Shown here: positions 1 through 7,247 of the stretch, in pieces
How the letters are laid out: the number at the start of each line of letters is the position of its first letter
How positions within the stretch are numbered: the stretch's first letter is position 1
Source of the DNA: Planctomycetaceae bacterium
GTDB lineage: Bacteria > Planctomycetota > Planctomycetia > Planctomycetales > Planctomycetaceae
Length of the DNA stretch: 7,460 bases
Assembly: GCA_003445035.1 (NCBI GenBank)
Contig: DLVV01000310.1
Location: 1 to 7,460 of the forward strand
Direction: 5' to 3'
The notes under the pieces: model-generated
Databases searched by the model: none
The model's input: the letters and a program-made list of their open reading frames with translations, nothing else
Told to the model about the DNA's origin: nothing
Made by a program: the position numbers and the translations under genes

Positions 1-1188
1 CCCGTCGGCATCCGGGGTCTCTGGAGTCCGCAGTCGACCAACGTGCCCGGCACGTTCATCACCGAAAAGATGCCGTTGCTGGCTCGGATGATGGACAAGG
101 TGGCCGTCGTCCGGTCGTGGAAAGGCGCCAGCGGAAGTCATGGCGATGCCTCCAAGCACGCCATGAGCGGCGTGTTGCCCCGGTCCCGCAATCAGCAGTA
201 CTTCCCGAACTTCGGGTGCATCGCCAGCACGGTGCTGGGAACCCGGCAGCCGGGCATCCCGTCCTACGTCGGTGTTCCCGTTGCGGCTCGATACACGACG
301 CCCTCCGGATATCTCGGTCCGGCCTACTCGGCCTTCGATGTCGACGGCGACCCCAGTGCGAAGGATTTCCAGATCGATGGCCTGCGGTTGCCGCGGGGAC
401 GGTTCGAAACACGACGAAGCCTGCTCGACCAGGTCGACAATCTTGGACGCCTGGCGTCCTCGGGAAATAACACGCTCTCGGTCCACGACAATCTGTTCGA
501 GGAAGCTGTGACCACTCTGACCAGCGGTGCCATTCAGAAGGCGGCGAAGCTGGACGAGGAATCCCTGGCGGTGCGTCAGCGGTACGGCATGAACATCTAC
601 GGCCAGCGAGTGCTGCTGGCCCGCCGGATGATTGAAGCCGGTGCCCGGTTCGTGACGGTCAATCACGCCGTGCAGGGCGGCCTGTTCGGGAAGGGTTTGA
701 CCAACGGGACGTGGGACAACCACGGCTGGCTGTTTGATTCGATGATGTCGTTCGGCTCGCGGCCGGCCGCCGTCGGCAAGGACCAGACGTGGCACGAATA
801 CAAGGGCCCCGGCAACCTGCCGCAACTGGACATGTCACTGACCTCGCTGCTGACCGACCTCGAGGAACGGGGACTGCTGGACACGACCCTGGTGGTGGCG
901 ATGGGCGAGTTCGGGCGGACCCCGAAGATCAACAAGACCGCCGGCCGTGACCACTATCCCCGCGCCGGCAATGTGCTGTTGGCCGGAGCGGGAGTGAAGG
1001 GCGGCGTGGTGATCGGTGCGACCGATCCCAACGGAGCCGCCCCGGCGACACGGCCCTGGACACCCGTCGACTTCGGTGCGTCGATCTATCACGCCCTGGG
1101 GATCGACCCGGAAACGACCTACTTCCCGAGACTGCCCAGGCCGACGAAGATCGCCGAGGGCCAGGTCATCGACGGGTTGTTCGCCTGA
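1..1188 (+). CDS. DUF1501 domain protein, 5' partial (C-terminal ~395 residues)
   Basis: The frame is open from base 1 and its first codons read PVGIRGLWSPQSTNVPG, which matches the part of DUF1501 proteins just before the conserved 'P.LA...DK.A.VRS' segment. The gene therefore starts outside the window and the in-frame GTG at 43 is not a real start. About 80-90 residues, including any Tat signal, are probably missing (inference from usual family length). DUF1501 belongs to the alkaline phosphatase/sulfatase-like superfamily; its substrates are unknown. Visible family motifs are RYGMNIYGQRVLLARR and the following EAGARFVTV, TWDNHG, MGEFGRTPKI, GRDHYPRAGNVLLAGAG, and a C-terminal segment containing IYHALGIDP. 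The His/Asp-rich WDNH and GRDH motifs are candidate metal ligands (inference). About 20 extra residues sit between WDNHG and the NLPQLD helix. It probably follows its own PSD1 partner upstream. The family call is firm; the function is unknown. Confidence 0.93.
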   Translation, partial: PVGIRGLWSPQSTNVPGTFITEKMPLLARMMDKVAVVRSWKGASGSHGDASKHAMSGVLPRSRNQQYFPNFGCIASTVLGTRQPGIPSYVGVPVAARYTTPSGYLGPAYSAFDVDGDPSAKDFQIDGLRLPRGRFETRRSLLDQVDNLGRLASSGNNTLSVHDNLFEEAVTTLTSGAIQKAAKLDEESLAVRQRYGMNIYGQRVLLARRMIEAGARFVTVNHAVQGGLFGKGLTNGTWDNHGWLFDSMMSFGSRPAAVGKDQTWHEYKGPGNLPQLDMSLTSLLTDLEERGLLDTTLVVAMGEFGRTPKINKTAGRDHYPRAGNVLLAGAGVKGGVVIGATDPNGAAPATRPWTPVDFGASIYHALGIDPETTYFPRLPRPTKIAEGQVIDGLFA

Positions 1189-1210
1189 AAGTCGCTTCGA
1201 CCGACCGCGC

Positions 1211-1219
1211 TGGTACAAT
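1211..1219 (+). promoter_or_regulatory. Candidate extended -10 promoter for the PSD1 operon
   Basis: The gap between the first DUF1501 gene and the PSD1 gene contains TGGTACAAT: a TG dinucleotide one base upstream of TACAAT, which differs from the TATAAT consensus at one position. The stretch 16-18 bases upstream (about 1191-1197) has no good TTGACA match, so this would be an extended -10 promoter that does not depend on a -35 box. Transcription would begin near 1226, about 36 bases before the PSD1 start codon. It is the only stretch in any gap here that resembles a housekeeping promoter, and it would let the PSD1 operon be expressed separately from the gene before it. It is inferred from sequence alone. 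Confidence 0.42.
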
Positions 1220-1222
1220 GTG

Positions 1223-1238
1223 GGCCGCGGAAGCGGTC
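1223..1238 (+). other. Small GGAA-tetraloop hairpin in the gap before the PSD1 gene
   Basis: GGCCGC (1223-1228) and GCGGTC (1233-1238) can pair into a 6-bp stem with one G-U pair, closed by a GGAA loop of the GNRA type. Only two T residues follow, so it is a poor intrinsic terminator for the gene before. It would lie at or just after the predicted transcription start of the PSD1 gene, where it could be a 5' stabilising stem. In such GC-rich DNA a stem this short can occur by chance. Confidence 0.25.
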
Positions 1239-1261
1239 TTTGCGGGAACGTGGTCGAGACG

Positions 1262-4200
1262 ATGATGAACCGGCGTCGAACAATCGTTGTGCTGAGCGTC
1301 CTGGCGTGGTGCACGGGCGTTGCCCGGGAGGTGTCCGCCGACGACATCGATTTCAATCGTGACGTCCGTCCGATTCTCTCGGAGTTCTGTTTCGCCTGCC
1401 ACGGACCGGACAAGCAGGCCCGCAAGGGGGATCTCCGGCTGGATACGGAGGCGGGGCTGACTCGGTCGGGCATTCTGGTCGCCGGTCAACCGGCGAAATC
1501 GAAGCTGGTGCAACGGATCCAGAGCGACGACCCCGAACAACGGATGCCGCCTCCTGAGCACAAAAAACGTCCGAATGCCGACCAACGCCAGATCCTGGCC
1601 GAATGGGTCCGGGCGGGAGCCCGCTGGGAACGACACTGGGCCTTCGTGACGCCGGAGCGGCCGCCGGTACCCGTCAACGCCGGACACGCCGCATGGGCCA
1701 GGACACCGATCGATTTTTTCGTGGCCCGTGGGTTGGGCCACCGTGGTTTACAGCCCAATCCGCCAGCCCGTCGCTCGACGCTGGCCCGTCGTGTCGCCTT
1801 GCACCTGACCGGCCTGCCGCCGCGTCCGGGGATGTTGGCCGCGTTCCTGGCTGACAAACGGCCGGGGGCCTACCAGAGGCTGGTCGACCGGTTGCTGGCC
1901 TCCCCGGCCGCCGCCGAACACAGGACCCGGTTCTGGCTGGACGCCGCCCGGTACGGCGACACCCACGGCATGCACCTGGACAATTACCGCGAGATCTGGC
2001 CCTACCGGGACTGGGTGATTCGCGCCTTCGCAGCGAACATGCCGTTCGACCGGTTCGTCATCGAACAGATTGCCGGAGACCTGTTGCCCCGAGCCACGCT
2101 TGACCAGCGAGTTGCCACCGGGTTTGGCCGCTGCAACGTGTCGACAGCCGAGGGTGGCCTGATACCCGAGGAGATGAACGTCCGTTACATGGTCGACCGG
2201 GTCGAGACGGTGTCGACGGTCTTCATGGGTTTGACGGCGCGGTGTGCCGGGTGTCACGACCACAAGTACGATCCGCTGAAACAGCGGGACTTCTATCGAC
2301 TGGCTGCGTTCTTCAACAATACGACTCAGCCGCCCAACGACGGCAACCAGAAGGACGCGCCTCCGGTGGCCGTGCTGCCCTCGGCAGAACATGAGGCCGA
2401 GTGGATGGCGCTGCAGGGTCTGCGGCGCAGGCTGCTGGCCGAAAAACGGCGACGACCCCCCGCCGAAGTCCGCGAGTGGTGGAAGTCCACAGACGGACGT
2501 TCTCTCGAGGTCGTCTCGTCGACCGGTCAGATTTTTTCGGACTCGCTCCGACGCCCCGCCGGCAGCAAGGGCGGGGGGGCCGCGTGGCCCGAGGGTGTCC
2601 GGTCGGCCCAGGCTCATCCGGGTGGAGATCGTGGGGTGCGGTTCGGCGACGGTGCCGGGGGTTTGACGCGGCCGTTGCAGGGCCTGGACACCGGTCGAGC
2701 GATCTCGATCAGTTTCTGGTTGAGGACTCCCGAGAAGGTGGTCAGCACGACGATTCTCGAACACCGGCACACCGGGAAGGACAAGAAGACGTCGGGCTGG
2801 CGGATCACCAGCAGTCCCCGTGGATCGCTGTCGTTTGAACTCTCTGATGCCCGGGGGGCCTCGGTCAAAGGGCTGATTCCCGGTGATCAGGCGCTGGCGC
2901 CCGCGGCGTGGCAGCACGTCTGCGTGAGGTACTCGGGAGGTCGGTCCAACTCGTCGATCAGCATGCTGGTCGACGGGCAGGTGCGGCGGTTGCGGAACTC
3001 CAACGAGCAGTTGATCGATGCGACCGGTTTGCCTGACGGTCCGCTGGTCATCGGCGGCAGCCTGCCCACCGGAGGGATCAGCGACATCCGTGTCTGGTCC
3101 CGGTGGTTGAGCAACGATGAGGCGAGGCTCCTGGCCTCGGAATTTCGCCTGCGGAACCTGGCCGCCGACAGGCCGGCCTGGGACGCGCTTCGCGAGGACG
3201 ACCGTGACCTGGTCGCGGACTGGTACGGATCGGTTGCCGACAAATCGCAGCAACTGGTGTCGGCCGCGCTGGGCCGGACGGAGACTCGCCGCGATTTCAT
3301 CTACGCCCGTTCGATCACCACGCTGGTGATGCAGGAACGCCCGGACCGCACGCCCCGGGCGTGGGTGCTGGAACGGGGCGAATACGATCAGCGCCGCGAA
3401 CAGGTGAAACCCGGCGTTCCGGAGATGTTCCCCGGGTTGGAAGCTGGGGTCCCGGCCAACCGGCTGGCACTGGCGCGTTGGCTGGTCGATCGCCGGCATC
3501 CGCTGACCGCGCGGGTGACGGTCAACCGGCTCTGGCAATCGGTCTTCGGCGTGGGACTGGTCAAGACGACCGAGGACTTCGGGGTGATGGGTGAGCGGCC
3601 GACACATCGTGGGCTGCTCGACTGGCTGGCTGTCGAGTTCATCGAATCGGGCTGGGATGTGCGGCACGTGTTGAAACTGATGGTCAACTCGGCCGCCTAT
3701 CGACAGGACAGCCGAATTCCCCTCGTCAAGCGGATGGCCGACCCGGCCAACCGGTTGATGTCTCGGGGGCCCCGGCACCGTCTGGATGCGGAAGTGCTGC
3801 GGGACCAGGCGTTGGCCGTGGGTGGGCTGCTGCAGCGGCGGGTCGGCGGGCCGGGCGTACGCCCTTACCAGCCCAAGGGGGTCTGGAAGGATGTCGCGTT
3901 TGCCGGCAGCAACACGCGAGAGTACACGGCCGACAGCGGTGCGGCCCTGTATCGTCGCACCCTTTACACGTTCTGGAAACGGACATCCCCGCCTCCGGCC
4001 ATGGCCACGTTTGATGCTCCGACCCGGGAGCAGTGTACGGTCCGGCGAGAGCGGACCAACACGCCGCTGCAGGCGCTGGTGCTGATGAACGACCCGCAGT
4101 ACGTCGAAGCGGCCAGGGGACTGGCGCAGCAGGCGGTGAGGCTGGGCGGAACGGATACGAAACGCGCGAGGTGGATGTTCCGGCGGGCACTGTCCCGCAG

Positions 4201-4405
4201 GGCCTCTGATGCCGATGTCGAGCAACTGGTGGCTGCGTCGAAAGTGTTCCGCGGGCAGTTCAACGCGGACCCGAAGGCGGCCGAAAAACTGCTGGGTGTT
4301 GGGGCCAGTCCGAAACCCAAGGATCTGGATGCCATCGAGTGTGCCAGTTGGACGATGGTGGCCAACCTGCTGATGAACCGAGACGATTTCCTCAACGTGG
4401 AATGA
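1262..4405 (+). CDS. Secreted planctomycete cytochrome c / PSD1 protein with LamG insert (PSCyt1-PSCyt2-LamG-PSD1)
   Basis: The protein is about 1047 aa. Adjacent ATGs at 1262 and 1265 are both possible starts; neither has a strong Shine-Dalgarno sequence. MNRRRTIVVLSVLAWCTGVA followed by REVSA|DD is a Sec signal peptide, so the frame upstream of 1262 is not coding. Domains in order: PSCyt1 (~30-130) with haem motif CFACH at 43-47 and a likely distal haem ligand, Met95, in RMPPPE; PSCyt2/DUF1549 (~149-361) with FWLDAARYGDTHG near 224 and a second CxxCH, CAGCHDHKYDP, at 328; a LamG/concanavalin-type beta-sandwich (~450-625), with SISFWLRTPE and WQHVCVRYSGG; and PSD1/DUF1553 (~699-955) with VTVNRLW near 752 and RRERTNTPLQALVLMNDPQ near 928. 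It is probably a periplasmic or surface c-type haem protein. The biochemical role is unknown; polysaccharide binding or breakdown is often suggested. It forms a pair with the DUF1501 gene 3 bases downstream. The family call is very secure. Confidence 0.95.
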   Translation: MMNRRRTIVVLSVLAWCTGVAREVSADDIDFNRDVRPILSEFCFACHGPDKQARKGDLRLDTEAGLTRSGILVAGQPAKSKLVQRIQSDDPEQRMPPPEHKKRPNADQRQILAEWVRAGARWERHWAFVTPERPPVPVNAGHAAWARTPIDFFVARGLGHRGLQPNPPARRSTLARRVALHLTGLPPRPGMLAAFLADKRPGAYQRLVDRLLASPAAAEHRTRFWLDAARYGDTHGMHLDNYREIWPYRDWVIRAFAANMPFDRFVIEQIAGDLLPRATLDQRVATGFGRCNVSTAEGGLIPEEMNVRYMVDRVETVSTVFMGLTARCAGCHDHKYDPLKQRDFYRLAAFFNNTTQPPNDGNQKDAPPVAVLPSAEHEAEWMALQGLRRRLLAEKRRRPPAEVREWWKSTDGRSLEVVSSTGQIFSDSLRRPAGSKGGGAAWPEGVRSAQAHPGGDRGVRFGDGAGGLTRPLQGLDTGRAISISFWLRTPEKVVSTTILEHRHTGKDKKTSGWRITSSPRGSLSFELSDARGASVKGLIPGDQALAPAAWQHVCVRYSGGRSNSSISMLVDGQVRRLRNSNEQLIDATGLPDGPLVIGGSLPTGGISDIRVWSRWLSNDEARLLASEFRLRNLAADRPAWDALREDDRDLVADWYGSVADKSQQLVSAALGRTETRRDFIYARSITTLVMQERPDRTPRAWVLERGEYDQRREQVKPGVPEMFPGLEAGVPANRLALARWLVDRRHPLTARVTVNRLWQSVFGVGLVKTTEDFGVMGERPTHRGLLDWLAVEFIESGWDVRHVLKLMVNSAAYRQDSRIPLVKRMADPANRLMSRGPRHRLDAEVLRDQALAVGGLLQRRVGGPGVRPYQPKGVWKDVAFAGSNTREYTADSGAALYRRTLYTFWKRTSPPPAMATFDAPTREQCTVRRERTNTPLQALVLMNDPQYVEAARGLAQQAVRLGGTDTKRARWMFRRALSRRASDADVEQLVAASKVFRGQFNADPKAAEKLLGVGASPKPKDLDAIECASWTMVANLLMNRDDFLNVE

Positions 4406-4408
4406 GCC

Positions 4409-5821
4409 ATGGCCGGGCTGATGTGTGACAATCTCGCCGCATCCAGGCGGACTTTCCTCGCCGGCGCGGGCCTGGGGGCGGCCGCCGTGTCGACGATGCT
4501 GGCCGAGGACGCGCTGGCCGATCAGCCGACTCACTTTCCACCGCGGGCCCGCCGCGTGATCTGGCTGTTCATGGCCGGAGCCCCTTCGCAGTTGGATACG
4601 CTGGACCACAAGCCGGGGCTGCAGAAACTGTTCGACACGGACCTGCCGGATTCGATTCGGGGGGCCCAGCGGCTGACCACGATGACGTCGTCGCAGCCGC
4701 GGTTTCCGATTGCTCCCTCGGTGTTCCGGTTTCCTCGCCACGGCGAGTGCGGAAAACCGATCAGTGAACTGTTTCCTCGGGTGGGGTCGATGGCCGACGA
4801 CCTGGCCTATGTGCACACGATCCACACCGATGCGATCAACCATGACCCGGCGATCACGCTGATCCAGACGGGCAACCAGGCGGCCGGCCATCCCTGCCTC
4901 GGAAGCTGGCTGAACTACGGGCTGGGGACGATGAACCGAAACCTGCCCAGTTTCGTTGTGCTCAACTGTGAGCCTCGCGGCCAGGCTCTCTACTCGAGAC
5001 TCTGGGGCAGCGGGTACCTGCCGTCGCGGCATGCGGGAGTCGCTTTCCGGTCGCAGGGAGATCCGGTGCTGTACCTCTCCAATCCGGCCGGAGTCAGCCG
5101 AGAGGTGCGGCGGGTGATGATCGAGCGATTGAAGTTGATGAACGAGGCGGTACTGGCCCGGGGAGGAGACCCCGAGACGCGGGCACGGATCGCCCAGTAC
5201 GAGATGGCGTTCCGCATGCAGGCCTCGGTGCCCGAACTGGTCGATATCTCGGGTGAGACGAAACGGACGCTGGAGATGTACGGCAAGCAGGCCACTCAAC
5301 CGGGGACGTTCGCGGCCAACTGCTTGCTGGCGCGGCGGATGGCCGAACGCGACGTGAGGTTCATCCAGGTGTTCCACCGGGGTTGGGACCATCATGGCAG
5401 CCTGCCCAAGAGCATCCGGCGTCAGGCGGCCGAGGTCGATCAGCCGGCCTGGGCCCTGGTCCAGGACCTGAAACAACGCGGTCTGCTCGATGACACCCTG
5501 GTGATCTGGGGTGGGGAATTCGGCCGCACCGTCTACAGCCAGGGCACCCTGACCAGGTCGGATTACGGACGTGATCATCATCCGCGGTGCTACAGTATGT
5601 GGTTCGCCGGCGGCGGGACCGCCGGGGGAGTGTCTCACGGACAGACCGACGATTTCAGCTACAACATCGTCGAAAATCCGGTCCACATCCGCGACCTGAA
5701 CGCCACGATACTGCACTTGCTGGGGATCGATCACCGGCGACTGAGCGTCAAGTACCAGGGACTCGACCAGCGGCTGACCGGTGTGTTGCCGGCGCGGGTG
5801 GTCAGGCCGATCCTGGCCTGA
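4409..5821 (+). CDS. DUF1501 domain protein with Tat signal, complete
   Basis: The protein is 470 aa, a normal length for the family. The ATG at 4409 lies 3 bases after the PSD1 stop, which suggests translational coupling; an in-frame ATG at 4421 would also keep the signal. The N-terminus carries SRRTFL at residues 12-17, followed by an Ala/Gly-rich segment ending in ALA, a twin-arginine (Tat) signal, so export in folded form is expected. The DUF1501 body shows [20 protein letters not shown] (~50-69), [50 protein letters not shown] and [18 protein letters not shown], then a C-terminal HLLGIDH. The WDHH and GRDHH motifs suggest a metal site of the alkaline phosphatase/sulfatase superfamily (inference). 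It differs clearly from the truncated DUF1501 protein upstream, which has WDNH and GRDHYP and an extra loop, so the two are not a recent duplication. Substrate and reaction are unknown. Confidence 0.95.
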   Translation: MAGLMCDNLAASRRTFLAGAGLGAAAVSTMLAEDALADQPTHFPPRARRVIWLFMAGAPSQLDTLDHKPGLQKLFDTDLPDSIRGAQRLTTMTSSQPRFPIAPSVFRFPRHGECGKPISELFPRVGSMADDLAYVHTIHTDAINHDPAITLIQTGNQAAGHPCLGSWLNYGLGTMNRNLPSFVVLNCEPRGQALYSRLWGSGYLPSRHAGVAFRSQGDPVLYLSNPAGVSREVRRVMIERLKLMNEAVLARGGDPETRARIAQYEMAFRMQASVPELVDISGETKRTLEMYGKQATQPGTFAANCLLARRMAERDVRFIQVFHRGWDHHGSLPKSIRRQAAEVDQPAWALVQDLKQRGLLDDTLVIWGGEFGRTVYSQGTLTRSDYGRDHHPRCYSMWFAGGGTAGGVSHGQTDDFSYNIVENPVHIRDLNATILHLLGIDHRRLSVKYQGLDQRLTGVLPARVVRPILA

Positions 5822-5828
5822 CCAATCC

Positions 5829-5835
5829 GAGGGAG
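5829..5835 (+). promoter_or_regulatory. Ribosome binding site for the DJ-1/PfpI gene
   Basis: GAGGGAG lies 7 bases before the ATG at 5843 and is a good Shine-Dalgarno match. It supports that start codon and is among the clearest in the window, while the PSD1 and DUF1501 starts lack strong ones. Confidence 0.6.
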
Positions 5836-5842
5836 TCCGAAG

Positions 5843-6379
5843 ATGAATCAACCGCTTTCCGGCCGACGGATCCTGATATTTGTCGGAGACATCTACGAGG
5901 ACCTCGAACTGTGGTACCCGCGGTTGAGGCTGGTCGAAGCGGGAGCCGAAGTGGTGGTGGCCGGTCCTGTCTCCGGCGAAACTTATGCCGGAAAGAACGG
6001 GTACCCCTGCGTGGCGGATACTGCCATTGGTGAGATGTCGGCCGGGGACTTCGACGGACTGGTTGTCCCCGGCGGATTCATGCCCGACAAGCTGCGTCGC
6101 GATCCGGCTGTGCTGGAGATCGTGCGGGAGTTCGCCGCGGCCGAAAAACTGGTTGCCGCGGTCTGCCACGGTGGTTGGATCCCGATCTCGGCCGGCGTGT
6201 ACGACGGGGTGCGGGTGACAGGATCGCCGGGGATCAAGGACGATCTTGTCAACGCGGGAGCCATCTGGGAGGACGCCGCGGTGGTCGTCGACAGGAATTT
6301 CGTCTCGAGTCGCAAACCCGATGATCTCCCCGACTTTTGTCGTGGGATTCTCGAGGTGCTGACATCCGACGGCCCGTGA
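5843..6379 (+). CDS. DJ-1/PfpI family protein (class I glutamine amidotransferase-like)
   Basis: The protein is 178 aa, typical for PfpI/YhbO-like members. It has no signal peptide, so it should be cytoplasmic. The N-terminus reads ILIFVGDIYEDLELWYPRLR, with Glu19 as the likely conserved acidic residue next to the nucleophile. The middle has FDGLVVPGGFMPDKLR (70-85), and the nucleophile elbow is AVCHGGW, with Cys108 and His109. A later segment reads VTGSPGIKDDLVNAGA, near the usual family C-terminus. Relatives are described as proteases, glyoxalases or protein/nucleotide deglycases, and several protect against oxidative or carbonyl stress. Which of these activities applies here cannot be told from sequence. 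It lies 21 bases after the DUF1501 gene and 43 bases before yaaA, all in one direction, so co-transcription is likely. The family and catalytic Cys are clear; the substrate is unknown. Confidence 0.93.
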   Translation: MNQPLSGRRILIFVGDIYEDLELWYPRLRLVEAGAEVVVAGPVSGETYAGKNGYPCVADTAIGEMSAGDFDGLVVPGGFMPDKLRRDPAVLEIVREFAAAEKLVAAVCHGGWIPISAGVYDGVRVTGSPGIKDDLVNAGAIWEDAAVVVDRNFVSSRKPDDLPDFCRGILEVLTSDGP

Positions 6380-6407
6380 ATTTCTCCAACGTAAGCAGCA
6401 CACTCTC

Positions 6408-6414
6408 GGAAGGA
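6408..6414 (+). promoter_or_regulatory. Ribosome binding site for yaaA
   Basis: GGAAGGA lies 8 bases before the ATG at 6423, a good Shine-Dalgarno match at proper spacing. It favours 6423 over the in-frame ATG at 6429, and the resulting N-terminus MLMILSPAKTL lines up with the known family N-terminus. Confidence 0.6.
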
Positions 6415-6422
6415 CTCGACCG

Positions 6423-7196
6423 ATGCTGATGATCCTTTCGCCGGCCAAGACGCTCGATTTCGAGTCACCCCTGCCGACCCGGCGGCGTTCGACCCCGGCC
6501 TTCAGCAAGCAGTCGTCGGAGGTGATCGCATCGCTGCTGAAACTGTCCCGAACGGAACTTGCCGGTCGCATGAAGTTGAAGCCGGAACTGGCCGAAACGA
6601 CCCATCGGCAATACTCAGATTGGCAGCAGCGGCCGACGGTCCACAACGCCCGGCCGGCGGCTCTGGCCTACCGTGGCAATGCGTATGTCGGGTTGGCCGC
6701 ATCGGCGTTTTCCGACGACGACTTCGCGTTCGCCCAGGACTCGTTGAGAATCCTCTCGGGACTCTACGGAATTCTGAAGCCACTGGACCTGATCCAGCCT
6801 TATCGGCTCGAGATGGCCATGAAACTCGAGACCTCCGTCGGAGCGACACTTTACGACTTCTGGACCGAGACGGTCACTCGTGCGCTGGCCCGACAATTGA
6901 AACGCGGTGGTGACGGAGTGCTGGTCAACCTGGCCTCGGGTGAGTATTCCAAGGCGGTTGATTTCTCGGCCCTGGGAGCCGAAATGGTCACCGCTTCCTT
7001 TCTCGAGGACCGGGATGGCCGCGTGCGGCCGGTCTCGGCCTTTGCCAAGAAAGCTCGCGGGTTGATGGCCTCGTTCGTGATCCGCAACAGGCTGATCGAC
7101 CCCGCGGAGATGAAATCGTTTGATCTCGAGGGCTACCGGTTTGACGGCGAGCGGTCTTCGGATGTCGAATACGTCTTCACACGATCGGAAGCCTGA
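6423..7196 (+). CDS. yaaA: Peroxide stress protein YaaA (UPF0246 / H2O2_YaaD family)
   Basis: The protein is 257 aa, against 258 aa in Escherichia coli YaaA, and it aligns along the full length from memory of that sequence. Conserved blocks are LSPAKTLDF near the start, NARPAALAYRGNAYVGL (~75-91), FSDDDFAFAQDSLRILSGLYG (around 112, in two overlapping pieces), PLDLIQPYRLEM (to 131), NLASGEYSKAV and KKARGLMASF (from 209), ending in VEYVFTRSEA. In E. coli, YaaA is induced by OxyR and lowers free intracellular iron during hydrogen peroxide stress, limiting Fenton damage to DNA and protein; DNA binding has also been reported. It is cytoplasmic. No obvious OxyR or PerR site is visible in the 43 bases upstream, so it is probably expressed from the operon promoter (inference). 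The DJ-1/PfpI gene just before it fits an oxidative-stress theme. Confidence 0.96.
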   Translation: MLMILSPAKTLDFESPLPTRRRSTPAFSKQSSEVIASLLKLSRTELAGRMKLKPELAETTHRQYSDWQQRPTVHNARPAALAYRGNAYVGLAASAFSDDDFAFAQDSLRILSGLYGILKPLDLIQPYRLEMAMKLETSVGATLYDFWTETVTRALARQLKRGGDGVLVNLASGEYSKAVDFSALGAEMVTASFLEDRDGRVRPVSAFAKKARGLMASFVIRNRLIDPAEMKSFDLEGYRFDGERSSDVEYVFTRSEA

Positions 7197-7247
7197 GCGG
7201 CGAACGGTCGATGTCGGTGAGATTCTTTTTGACGGGATACAGTTGTC

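Noticed and set aside
43..1188. GTG at 43 as start of the first DUF1501 gene
   Set aside because: The frame is open to base 1 and the codons before 43 encode conserved family sequence, so the gene is cut by the window edge rather than starting here.
1223..1240. The hairpin in the gap as an intrinsic terminator for the first DUF1501 gene
   Set aside because: The stem is only 6 bp and is followed by TT, then GCGGG, without a U tract.
1016..1261. N-terminal extension of the PSD1 gene into the previous gene
   Set aside because: This stretch overlaps conserved DUF1501 coding sequence in another frame, gives Arg/Pro/Ser-rich nonsense, and would bury the clear signal peptide that begins at 1262-1265.
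2391..2838. Overlapping + strand open frames inside the PSD1 gene
   Set aside because: They are Arg/Gly/Pro-rich shadows of GC-rich coding DNA in other frames, without a domain or a plausible ribosome binding site.
1748..6646. Minus-strand open frame of 1632 codons
   Set aside because: It is in exact codon register with three well-supported + strand genes, has an Arg/His/Pro/Gln-rich low-information composition with no recognisable domain, and is explained by avoidance of TTA, CTA and TCA codons in the sense genes.
7197..7247. Terminator after yaaA, suggested by the run of five T at 7226-7230
   Set aside because: No stable GC-rich stem lies directly before the T run, so an intrinsic terminator is not supported.
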